From the NCBI GenBank assembly GCA_023145315.1, contig JAGLEA010000052.1, positions 1 to 5,802 on the forward strand: a stretch of DNA of 5,802 nt. The letters are read 5' to 3'. This DNA is from Psychrilyobacter sp. (GTDB lineage Bacteria > Fusobacteriota > Fusobacteriia > Fusobacteriales > Fusobacteriaceae). Shown here one piece after another: positions 1-5,802 of this stretch; within the stretch, counting starts at the first letter, position 1, and the number at the start of each line of letters is the position of its first letter. The position numbers were made by a program, and so were the translations under genes. The notes beneath the pieces are model-generated. The model did not search any database, was not told the DNA's origin, and saw only the letters and a program-made list of their open reading frames with translations.

Positions 1-294
1 ATTTCTAGTAAGATTGCAAAAAAACTATTTTTAATAAAATTAGATGATGAAAGAACACCAGAAAATATAGTAGAAGATGAAAAAATGGCTCAAGTGGCAG
101 ATAGCTCAGAGTTGGAAAAAATGGTAGAAGAGGTGGTAACTAATAATCCTAAATTGGTAGAAGATTATAAAGACGCTGATGAAGGTAGAAAACCAAGAGT
201 AATAAAAGGCCTTATGGGTCAGGTTATGAAAGCTTCTAAAGGAAAAGCAAATCCGAAGATGGTTATGGACATATTAATTAAAAAATTACCATAA
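1..294 (+). CDS. gatB: Asp-tRNA(Asn)/Glu-tRNA(Gln) amidotransferase subunit B, C-terminal part (5' end outside window)
   Basis: The reading frame is open from base 1 and ends at the TAA at 292-294, giving the last 97 residues of a protein normally near 475-480 residues. GatB is the tRNA-binding and kinase subunit of the cytoplasmic GatCAB complex, which turns misacylated Glu-tRNA(Gln) or Asp-tRNA(Asn) into the correct Gln- or Asn-tRNA. Seen here are the end of the helical domain (it opens ISSKIAKKLF) and the YqeY-like tail domain, with the family signature GLMGQVMKASKGKANP at about residues 70-85 of the fragment. That tail contacts the tRNA elbow in known structures. The ATG at 85 is an internal Met, not a start: family similarity continues upstream of it without a break and no ribosome binding site precedes it. 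The catalytic kinase part lies outside the window. The gene is followed at once by a terminator, so it is probably the last gene of a gat operon; gatC and gatA would be expected upstream but cannot be seen. Confidence 0.95.
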   Translation: MSSKIAKKLFLIKLDDERTPENIVEDEKMAQVADSSELEKMVEEVVTNNPKLVEDYKDADEGRKPRVIKGLMGQVMKASKGKANPKMVMDILIKKLP

Positions 295-318
295 AAAGAG
301 CGTTCTTTCGCTCTTTTT
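293..318 (+). terminator. Intrinsic terminator after gatB
   Basis: AAAAAGAGCG (293-302) pairs perfectly with CGCTCTTTTT (309-318), giving a 10-bp stem with a 6-nt TTCTTT loop. The GC-containing core is GAGCG/CGCTC, and the 3' arm ends in five Ts that serve as the U tract. The stem begins inside the gatB stop codon. Because the A and T runs mirror each other, the element could also stop transcripts from the opposite strand. It marks the end of the gatB unit, though some readthrough into the next gene is likely because only 24 nt remain before that gene's GTG. Confidence 0.85.
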
Positions 319-329
319 ACATGTTAAAA

Positions 330-335
330 GAGGAG
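330..335 (+). promoter_or_regulatory. Shine-Dalgarno site deciding the GTG start at 343
   Basis: GAGGAG lies 7 nt before the GTG at 343. It supports this non-ATG start, since no in-frame ATG with a comparable site lies nearby upstream and the ATG at 321 is in another frame. Confidence 0.8.
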
Positions 336-342
336 AAAAAGC

Positions 343-2457
343 GTGGAGAAAAGAAGAAAACTTATAAGATTAGTTAATTTTTTAGTAATATTTTTAATAT
401 TTTTATTTTATATAATGAATAAAAGTTCAGTTGGAACATCTTTACTGCTCATATTTCTATTTGGAAATACAGTGAGATTAGTTCTTAAAAAAGCAGATGA
501 AAAAGAGATGTTTAATCAACGGGCATATCTTTTAACTTTTATAATGATTCTATTTTTTGGGATATTAGGGTTGAGATTATTTCAAATTCAGGTGTTAAAA
601 CATGAAAAATTTAAAAATTTAGCAAAACAACAAAGTTATGGGAAATATTTTTTGAATGGGAAAAGAGGTAAGATCCTAGATTCAAATGGAAAGGAATTAG
701 CTTATGATATAGATATTTATAAGGTAATAATAGATCCAGAAAGATTTTATCCATTGCCAGATAGAGTAGCTATAATAGATGAGATAAATCAAGTTAAATC
801 GATTACTGTAAAAAATTTAAATAAGCGTTTAAAAGATGGATTTGAAAGAAAAAAAAGATATATAAAAATAATTAAAAAAATAGATGAAGTTGATAAAAGT
901 AGGATAGATCTTATATTAGGAAAGTATGGAATAAGATCTAATGAGGTTTACTACGAACATTCTACAGAAAGGAAATATGTTGCTTATGATGAAGTAGCTC
1001 CAATAGTAGGTTTTATGGGTGCTTTTTCAAAAGAAGAGGATAGAAGAAAGGGTGCATATGGAATAGAACGATTCTATGATAAATATTTGAAAAGAAATAA
1101 AGTGGAAAAAGATGGATATTATAGTAATCTAAGAACTTTATTACTACCATTATCTAAAAAAGATAATAATTATCTTCAAAAAGATGGAAATAATGTAAGT
1201 CTGACGATAGATTATTATATTCAATATATTTTAGATGATGAGATGTTAAAAGAGTATAAAAAGGTAGAACCTAAATCAGCTGTAGGAATTATAATGGATC
1301 CAACAAATGGTAAAATAGTAGCAATGTCTAGTTATCCACGAACATCGAATATCGCTTACTTAAACAATAGAGCAATAAGGTCGCAATATGAAGTTGGTTC
1401 TATATTTAAACCATTAATAATGGCTGCAGCTTACGAAGAAGGAGTTGTAGATGATAACTCAAGATTTGAAAATCCAGATGGATTTATCATGAGGCATGGA
1501 CATAAAATTCGTGATAGTGACAAAGATGCAATAGGATCGATTAGTCCACAAACCATTATGAGAGAATCTAGTAATGTAGGAATGTCGCTAATTTCAGAAA
1601 GATTAGATCCTCCAACTTATGAAAAATATTTAAAATTATATAATTTTTATGATAGAACAGGAATAGATATATTTGGAGAATTAGCACCCCGTCAACTGTC
1701 GTATAAAAAATGGGATGGAATGAAAAAATATACAATGTCTTTTGGACAAGGTATAGCTATAACTCCACTCCAAACTATAGCAGCACTTAGTGCTACGATA
1801 AATGGCGGTATATACTATAAACCATATATTGTAGATCGTATAACCACACCAAATGGAATTACAATCAGAAAGAATATTCCAATGGCTAAAAGGCGTGTAA
1901 TCTCAGAAAAAACTTCTAAAAAAATACGTGAAATGTTAAAACTTACTGTAGAAGATGGAACAGGTAGAAATGCCGCTATAGCCGGGTACTCTATAGGAGG
2001 AAAAACAGGAACGGCTCAACTAAGTGGACGGGGAGGATACTTACATCATGAGTATTTATCATCTTTTGTAGGTGTATTCCCTGCTGAACATCCAAAATAT
2101 ATAATGCTTATCATGTTTGAAAAACCAAAAGCTGAGGTGTATTATAAGAAATTTGGCGCTTGGGTTGCAGCACCTGTATTTAAAAATACTCTAGACAGAA
2201 TAATAAAATATAAAGGAATTACTCCTGAAAATGTGGCTACATTGAGGAGCGAAGAAACAGAGGTACAAATCACAGAAAATATAGATGTTGAAGTTTTACC
2301 TGATTTTAGAAATGATGGGATAAGGTATGCACTCCTAGTAGCGAATAAATATAATATTGAAATATCAATAGAAGGGGAAGGAGAAGTAGTAGAACAATAT
2401 CCTAAACCTGGAGTAAATCTTAAAGATGTAAAAAAAATAAAAATAAAATTGAGGTAG
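343..2457 (+). CDS. ftsI: Class B penicillin-binding protein (FtsI/SpoVD-like D,D-transpeptidase) with PASTA domain
   Basis: This 704-residue protein is a membrane-anchored peptidoglycan transpeptidase that crosslinks stem peptides outside the inner membrane, most likely at the division septum. Three hydrophobic helices are predicted by eye at about residues 8-25, 31-48 and 62-81. The third is followed by RLFQIQVLKHEKF, the usual sequence after the single anchor of this family, so the first two are an extension. The pedestal domain opens with RGKILDSNGKELA (108-120). The penicillin-binding domain (about 308-620) has all three active-site motifs: SIFK with nucleophile Ser353 and Lys356, SSN at 409-411, and KTGT at 554-557, plus a GQG at 468-470. 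The C-terminus (about 646-704) is one PASTA repeat, with PDF near its start and QYPKPG near its end. PASTA favours an FtsI/SpoVD/PBP2x-type enzyme over an elongation PBP2 (MrdA). SpoVD also has one PASTA, but a sporulation role cannot be claimed. The GTG start gives a lysine/arginine-rich N-terminus, fitting N-in topology. It is the first gene of the run ending in fmt, and priA follows after 3 nt. Confidence 0.9.
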   Translation: MEKRRKLIRLVNFLVIFLIFLFYIMNKSSVGTSLLLIFLFGNTVRLVLKKADEKEMFNQRAYLLTFIMILFFGILGLRLFQIQVLKHEKFKNLAKQQSYGKYFLNGKRGKILDSNGKELAYDIDIYKVIIDPERFYPLPDRVAIIDEINQVKSITVKNLNKRLKDGFERKKRYIKIIKKIDEVDKSRIDLILGKYGIRSNEVYYEHSTERKYVAYDEVAPIVGFMGAFSKEEDRRKGAYGIERFYDKYLKRNKVEKDGYYSNLRTLLLPLSKKDNNYLQKDGNNVSLTIDYYIQYILDDEMLKEYKKVEPKSAVGIIMDPTNGKIVAMSSYPRTSNIAYLNNRAIRSQYEVGSIFKPLIMAAAYEEGVVDDNSRFENPDGFIMRHGHKIRDSDKDAIGSISPQTIMRESSNVGMSLISERLDPPTYEKYLKLYNFYDRTGIDIFGELAPRQLSYKKWDGMKKYTMSFGQGIAITPLQTIAALSATINGGIYYKPYIVDRITTPNGITIRKNIPMAKRRVISEKTSKKIREMLKLTVEDGTGRNAAIAGYSIGGKTGTAQLSGRGGYLHHEYLSSFVGVFPAEHPKYIMLIMFEKPKAEVYYKKFGAWVAAPVFKNTLDRIIKYKGITPENVATLRSEETEVQITENIDVEVLPDFRNDGIRYALLVANKYNIEISIEGEGEVVEQYPKPGVNLKDVKKIKIKLR
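2451..2455 (+). promoter_or_regulatory. priA Shine-Dalgarno site inside the 3' end of ftsI
   Basis: GAGGT lies 5 nt before the priA ATG and overlaps the last ftsI codon and the first base of its TAG stop codon. A ribosome finishing ftsI covers this site, so priA translation is probably coupled to ftsI. Confidence 0.7.
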
Positions 2458-2460
2458 TTT

Positions 2461-4602
2461 ATGAATTATATAGTCTATGTAGAAGGTGTTGAAAATAGTT
2501 TTTATACATATTCCTCTAAAGGCAACCTATATAAAATTGGTGATTGTGTCTGGGTTACATTTAGAAGAAGGAAGAAAATAGGGATAATACTCTCCTACGA
2601 TGAATTAGCTAATCATGAATTTAAAGTAAGCGAAATTTTAGGTCGAGTAGAAGAAGAGGTTTCTTATTCTGAAGAAATAATAAAATTATTTCTTTGGATA
2701 CAAAAATATTATTTATGTAATTTTGGTGATGTTGTAAAAATATCTAGACCAAAAAATATAAAATCTTCATATTCTAAAAGAATTATTTTTAATCGTTCTG
2801 TGATTCCTATGAATATTGAGGAAAAAGAGTTTATTGACTATATCTCAAAGAAACAAAGTGTGACTAAGACAACTATGCTAAAACATTTTGGAAAGGAATT
2901 ACTAGAAAAATTCATAAACTCCCAAGTTGTACTAGAAAAAAATGAAATAAAAGAAAATAAATATATTAAAAATATGAATAATGGTATAGAATATAAGTAC
3001 AATCGAAAGGAATCACACTTAACTAGAGAACAAGAAGTTGTTAAAAATATGATTTTAGATGGTGAAAAACGCTACTATCTATTAAAAGGAATTACAGGAT
3101 CGGGAAAAACTGAGGTATATATAGAATTAGTAAAAGACGCATTAGAAAATAATGGTGGTGCTATATTTTTAGTTCCTGAAATATCTTTAACTCCCCAGAT
3201 GATAGATCGTTTTAGAAGGGAATTTCATGAGATAGCAATCCTTCATAGTAGGATGACTGCTAAGGAACGAGCACTAGAGTGGGGGGCAATATATAGTGGA
3301 GAGAAAAAAGTAGTTTTAGGAGTACGTTCTGCTATATTTGCACCGGTAAAAAATCTAAAATATATTATTATAGATGAGGAACACGAAGGAACTTATAAAC
3401 AAGATAGTAATCCTAGATACAATGCAAAATATGTAGCTATAAAAAGGGCAGAATTAGAGGGATGTAAGATAGTATTAGGCTCTGCTACTCCGTCTATTGA
3501 ATCATATTATTATGCAAAAACAGGAGTTTTTAAGTTATTAGAATTAACAAAAAGGTATGGAAATGCTACAGAACCAACTATGAGATTAGTTAATATGAAA
3601 GATGAAAAAAGTGATTTTTTTAGTGAAAGTCTAATAGAGGAGATCACAGTAAAACTTAGGAGAGAGGAACAAATAATGCTCCTACTGAATAGAAAAGGAT
3701 ACTCAACATTTGTACAGTGTCACTCTTGTGGTCATACTGAGATGTGTCCTCACTGTTCTATCTCCCTTAGTTACTATAAGAAAGATGGAATATATAAGTG
3801 TAATTATTGTGAGTATACCAAAAAATTCTCTAATAAATGTAGTAGCTGTGGTGAAAAAACTCTAGATTTTTCAGGAAAAGGTACTGAAAGAGTGGAATCA
3901 GAATTAAATGAATTATTTAATATTCCTATTCTACGAGTAGATTCTGAAACAACAAAAACTCGAGATTCTCATAAAAAAATATATGATGACTTTTTGAACA
4001 AAAGGTATAGCATAATGGTTGGAACACAAATGATCTCAAAAGGGTTTCATTTTCCCGAGGTTACACTAGTTGGAATTATTAATTCTGATAGTATCCTTAA
4101 TTTTCCTGATTTTCGTGCTGGTGAAAAAACTTTTCAACTAGTTAGTCAGGCTGCAGGTAGAGCTGGTAGAGCTAAAAAAGAAGGTGAAGTTATCGTACAA
4201 ACTTTTCAACCTGATAACTATGTTATCCAGAAGATAATAGCTAATGATTATGTTGGTTTTTACGAAGAAGAGATTGATAATAGAAAAATTTTAAGTTATC
4301 CACCTTTTTCTAGAATTATAAACATAATTATATCTTCTAAAAAAGAAGAGGGATTAGAAGAGTATAGTACAGAATTTTATAATGAAATCAAGAGTGATAA
4401 AGTGGAAATCTATGGTCCAATGACCCCTCCAATAGAAAAAATTAGTGGGAACTATAGAAATCAAATTTTTATAAAAGGTAGTAGAAATGAGATAAATAGA
4501 ATAAAAATAAAGATAGCAGAGATCGTGCTAAAATATAAAAGTAAGGATAGAAAAAACATATATCGAATAATTGTGGATGTAGATCCAATTAACTTAATGT
4601 AA
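2461..4602 (+). CDS. priA: Primosomal protein N', replication-restart 3'-5' DNA helicase PriA
   Basis: PriA recognises stalled or broken replication forks and D-loops in the cytoplasm, unwinds the lagging arm with ATP, and starts reloading of the replicative helicase. The 713 residues match a full-length family member (E. coli 732). The N-terminal ~100 residues form the DNA 3'-end-binding domain and begin as the family does, supporting the ATG at 2461. A winged-helix-like segment follows. The superfamily 2 helicase motifs appear in order: Walker A GITGSGKT (210-217, Lys216), DEEH (305-308), GSATPS (340-345), LLLNRKGY (407-414), GTQMISKGF (521-529) and QAAGRAGR (563-570). Eight cysteines at 420, 423, 429, 432, 447, 450, 460 and 463 form the two expected zinc sites inserted in the second helicase lobe. 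The C-terminal domain (about 590-713) includes the YPPFSR stretch common in PriA. No key residue is missing. It sits 3 nt after ftsI and 10 nt before def; priA-def-fmt is a recurrent bacterial order. Confidence 0.96.
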   Translation: MNYIVYVEGVENSFYTYSSKGNLYKIGDCVWVTFRRRKKIGIILSYDELANHEFKVSEILGRVEEEVSYSEEIIKLFLWIQKYYLCNFGDVVKISRPKNIKSSYSKRIIFNRSVIPMNIEEKEFIDYISKKQSVTKTTMLKHFGKELLEKFINSQVVLEKNEIKENKYIKNMNNGIEYKYNRKESHLTREQEVVKNMILDGEKRYYLLKGITGSGKTEVYIELVKDALENNGGAIFLVPEISLTPQMIDRFRREFHEIAILHSRMTAKERALEWGAIYSGEKKVVLGVRSAIFAPVKNLKYIIIDEEHEGTYKQDSNPRYNAKYVAIKRAELEGCKIVLGSATPSIESYYYAKTGVFKLLELTKRYGNATEPTMRLVNMKDEKSDFFSESLIEEITVKLRREEQIMLLLNRKGYSTFVQCHSCGHTEMCPHCSISLSYYKKDGIYKCNYCEYTKKFSNKCSSCGEKTLDFSGKGTERVESELNELFNIPILRVDSETTKTRDSHKKIYDDFLNKRYSIMVGTQMISKGFHFPEVTLVGIINSDSILNFPDFRAGEKTFQLVSQAAGRAGRAKKEGEVIVQTFQPDNYVIQKIIANDYVGFYEEEIDNRKILSYPPFSRIINIIISSKKEEGLEEYSTEFYNEIKSDKVEIYGPMTPPIEKISGNYRNQIFIKGSRNEINRIKIKIAEIVLKYKSKDRKNIYRIIVDVDPINLM

Positions 4603-4608
4603 GAGGTG
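4603..4608 (+). promoter_or_regulatory. def Shine-Dalgarno site next to the priA stop codon
   Basis: GAGGTG begins on the base after the priA TAA and lies 4 nt before the def ATG. It fills most of the 10-nt gap, so there is no room for a promoter or terminator and the two genes must be co-transcribed. Confidence 0.75.
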
Positions 4609-4612
4609 GAAT

Positions 4613-5119
4613 ATGATTTATAAAATAAGAACATATGGAGATCCAGTACTGCGTACTGAAAATAATCTAGTAGAAAATATTGATGATGAAGTTAGAGAAA
4701 TTTTGAATGACTTAGTAGAAACTATGAGGGATATAAGTGGAATAGGATTAGCAGCACCCCAAGTAGGGATAAATCTTAGAATGTTTGTTGTAGAAGCAGA
4801 GGAAGGGGTAGTTAGAAAAGTAATTAATCCTGAATTTTTAGAATACTCAAGTAAAAAAGTAGATCATGAAGAGGGGTGCCTTAGTGTCCCTGGTATCCAT
4901 AAGAAAGTGAAGAGACCAGAAAGTCTAAAAGTTCGATATTTTAATGAAAATGGTGAAACTGTAGAAGAGGAATTAGATGATCTATGGGCAAGAGCATTTC
5001 AACATGAATATGATCATCTAGAGGGTGTATTATTTATTGACAAAATTGCTCCAGTAGCTAAAAGATTAGTGAAAAAAAGATTACTAAATATGAAAAAAGA
5101 AACATTAAAAAATTTATAA
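4613..5119 (+). CDS. def: Peptide deformylase
   Basis: The enzyme removes the N-formyl group from the initiator methionine of nascent proteins at the ribosome exit, a metal-dependent hydrolysis needed before methionine aminopeptidase can act. At 168 residues it has the usual length (E. coli 169). All three family motifs are present: GIGLAAPQ (43-50), EGCLS (87-91) and HEYDH (131-135). Cys89, His131 and His135 are the metal ligands (Fe2+ in vivo in characterised enzymes) and Glu132 is the general base; Gln50 lines the active site. The EGCLS form of motif II and the basic C-terminal helix after residue 145 fit a type 1 deformylase. The ATG at 4613 gives the standard N-terminus and has a good ribosome binding site. 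It is placed directly before fmt, whose product adds the formyl group this enzyme removes. Nothing is truncated or unusual. Confidence 0.97.
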   Translation: MIYKIRTYGDPVLRTENNLVENIDDEVREILNDLVETMRDISGIGLAAPQVGINLRMFVVEAEEGVVRKVINPEFLEYSSKKVDHEEGCLSVPGIHKKVKRPESLKVRYFNENGETVEEELDDLWARAFQHEYDHLEGVLFIDKIAPVAKRLVKKRLLNMKKETLKNL

Positions 5120-5135
5120 AAAAAATAAAAAATAA

Positions 5136-5141
5136 GAGGTG
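5136..5141 (+). promoter_or_regulatory. Shine-Dalgarno site deciding the TTG start of fmt
   Basis: GAGGTG lies 5 nt before TTG at 5147 and is the same hexamer used by def. The rest of the 27-nt def-fmt gap (5120-5146) is nearly pure A/T with an A run; I see no hairpin or promoter in it. Confidence 0.75.
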
Positions 5142-5146
5142 TAAAG

Positions 5147-5802
5147 TTGAGAATATTATTTATGGGTACACCAGAATTTGCACTAAATTCAATTAAATTA
5201 CTACATGAAAATCATGATGTTATAGGAATATTTACAAAAATAGATAAACCAAATAGTAGAGGTAAAAAAATAAAATTTAATCCGATAAAACAGTTTGGAC
5301 TTGATAATGATATTACTGTATATCAACCTAAGTCTGTAAAGACACCTGAAACATTAGATCTAATAAGAGATCTTAATCCTGATCTAATAGTAGTAGTAGC
5401 GTATGGGAAAATAGTTCCACAAGAACTTATAGATATTCCTAAGAAAGGAATTATAAATGTTCATTCGTCACTTCTACCAAAATATAGAGGTGCAGCACCA
5501 ATCCATGCAGCAATTGTAAATGGAGAAAAAGAAAGTGGTGTTACAATTATGGATATTGTAGAGGAGCTAGATGCAGGTGATATTATACTGCAAGCCAAAA
5601 CTCCTATTGAAGAGAGTGACACACTAGAAGATCTACATGATAGATTAGCTATAATAGGTAGTGAAACACTGCTAGAAGCTGTGAAATTAATAGAAAATGG
5701 AGATGCAACGAGAAGATCACAAGATGAGTCAAAAGTAACTTTTGTTAAGCCAATTAGAAGGGATGAATGTGAAATTCATTGGAATGATTCAATGGAAAGA
5801 GT
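5147..5802 (+). CDS. fmt: Methionyl-tRNA formyltransferase, 5' part (3' end outside window)
   Basis: Fmt transfers a formyl group from 10-formyltetrahydrofolate to the amino group of initiator Met-tRNA in the cytoplasm, the step that commits the tRNA to starting translation. The frame stays open from the TTG at 5147 to the right edge: 218 whole codons plus two bases of a protein normally about 310 residues long. Read with Met at the TTG, the protein begins MRILFMGTPEFA, the conserved first strand and loop, so TTG is preferred over the ATG five codons later. The Rossmann-like catalytic domain shows NVHSSLLPKYRG (104-115), with Asn104, His106 and Asp142 (in ELDAGD) corresponding to the E. coli triad Asn108, His110 and Asp146 at identical spacing. 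A basic RGKK loop at 38-41 matches the tRNA acceptor-stem loop. The start of the linker to the C-terminal OB-fold domain is reached near residues 200-218 (VKPIRRDECEIHW). The missing part is due to the window edge, not a gene break. Confidence 0.95.
   Translation, partial: MRILFMGTPEFALNSIKLLHENHDVIGIFTKIDKPNSRGKKIKFNPIKQFGLDNDITVYQPKSVKTPETLDLIRDLNPDLIVVVAYGKIVPQELIDIPKKGIINVHSSLLPKYRGAAPIHAAIVNGEKESGVTIMDIVEELDAGDIILQAKTPIEESDTLEDLHDRLAIIGSETLLEAVKLIENGDATRRSQDESKVTFVKPIRRDECEIHWNDSMER

Larger units (their letters stand above)
343..5802 (+). other. Probable ftsI-priA-def-fmt operon
   Basis: Four co-directional genes are separated by 3, 10 and 27 nt with no terminator hairpin between them, and each has its own Shine-Dalgarno site, two of them touching the upstream stop codon. 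This layout supports one transcript. The left limit is the terminator after gatB; the right limit is beyond the window. No convincing promoter is visible in the 24 nt between the terminator and the first gene, so transcription must start inside gatB or come from readthrough. Confidence 0.75.

Noticed and set aside
14..40. Possible promoter inside gatB: TTGCAA at 14-19 with TAAAAT at 35-40
   Set aside because: The spacing is only 15 nt and the -35 is weak; it lies in coding sequence with no supporting signal.
85..294. A separate 69-residue protein starting at the ATG at 85
   Set aside because: The same frame is open back to base 1 and reads as continuous GatB sequence; no ribosome binding site precedes 85. 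It is the tail of gatB.
266..295. Possible promoter for ftsI: TGGACA at 266-271 with CATAAA at 290-295 (18-nt spacing)
   Set aside because: The -35 is close to consensus but the -10 matches only four of six bases, and such matches are common by chance in DNA this AT-rich. The start would fall inside the terminator stem.
343..2457. SpoVD, a sporulation-specific transpeptidase
   Set aside because: One PASTA domain resembles SpoVD, but no sporulation gene or sporulation sigma-factor promoter is visible and the context is housekeeping. A general FtsI-type division role is the safer call.
3281..3286. G6 run in priA as a possible phase-variation tract
   Set aside because: Six bases is short for a contingency tract, the gene is in frame and complete, and on/off switching of priA would be harmful. 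It encodes ordinary Trp-Gly within the helicase domain.
4644..4658. Perfect inverted repeat CAGTAC-TGC-GTACTG early in def
   Set aside because: The stem is 6 bp with a 3-nt loop in the conserved GDPVLRTE coding segment, without a T tract. It is best explained by codon chance, although a minor effect on def translation cannot be excluded.
5117..5133. A-rich def-fmt gap as a terminator for the opposite strand
   Set aside because: There is no hairpin next to the A run and no gene on the opposite strand to terminate.
1..5802. An undescribed system, mobile element, CRISPR array or RNA gene hidden in the window
   Set aside because: About 98% of the window is covered by five well-recognised conserved genes with intact motifs. 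The gaps are 48, 3, 10 and 27 nt, too small to hold more than the terminator and ribosome binding sites, and I saw no direct repeats or antisense coding sequence with family signatures.

Overview
The window is a compact, AT-rich stretch of bacterial chromosome with all genes on the + strand and almost no intergenic DNA. It holds housekeeping genes only: the 3' end of gatB, then ftsI-like penicillin-binding protein, priA, def and the 5' two thirds of fmt. Codon use is strongly A/T-biased throughout (AGA for Arg, ATA for Ile, AAA for Lys), purine-rich Shine-Dalgarno sites precede every gene, and GTG and TTG starts are used. Together with the gene order and the style of the proteins this suggests a member of the Fusobacteriota. 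A low-GC Bacillota (clostridial) host is the main alternative; the assignment is an inference and no marker in the window settles it.

Layout: positions 1-294 carry the last 97 codons of gatB, a subunit of the tRNA amidotransferase. A 10-bp intrinsic terminator (293-318) starts on the gatB stop codon. From 343 onward four genes run head to tail with gaps of 3, 10 and 27 nt: a class B penicillin-binding protein (343-2457), the replication-restart helicase PriA (2461-4602), peptide deformylase (4613-5119) and methionyl-tRNA formyltransferase (5147 to beyond the right edge). The fmt gene starts with TTG and is cut by the window edge.

How the genes work together: Fmt puts the formyl group on initiator Met-tRNA and Def removes it from the finished protein, so def-fmt is a functional pair. 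PriA reloads the replisome at stalled forks, and the penicillin-binding protein crosslinks peptidoglycan, probably during division. The last four look like one transcription unit for growth functions (translation start, fork restart, wall synthesis), with Shine-Dalgarno sites inside or directly at the upstream stop codons of ftsI and priA pointing to translational coupling. GatB belongs to a separate upstream unit that ends at the terminator.

I found no mobile element, RNA gene, CRISPR array, defence system or uncharacterised cassette. The most notable details are the two extra membrane helices at the N-terminus of the penicillin-binding protein, its single C-terminal PASTA domain, and its placement next to priA. 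These are modest observations, not evidence of a new system.
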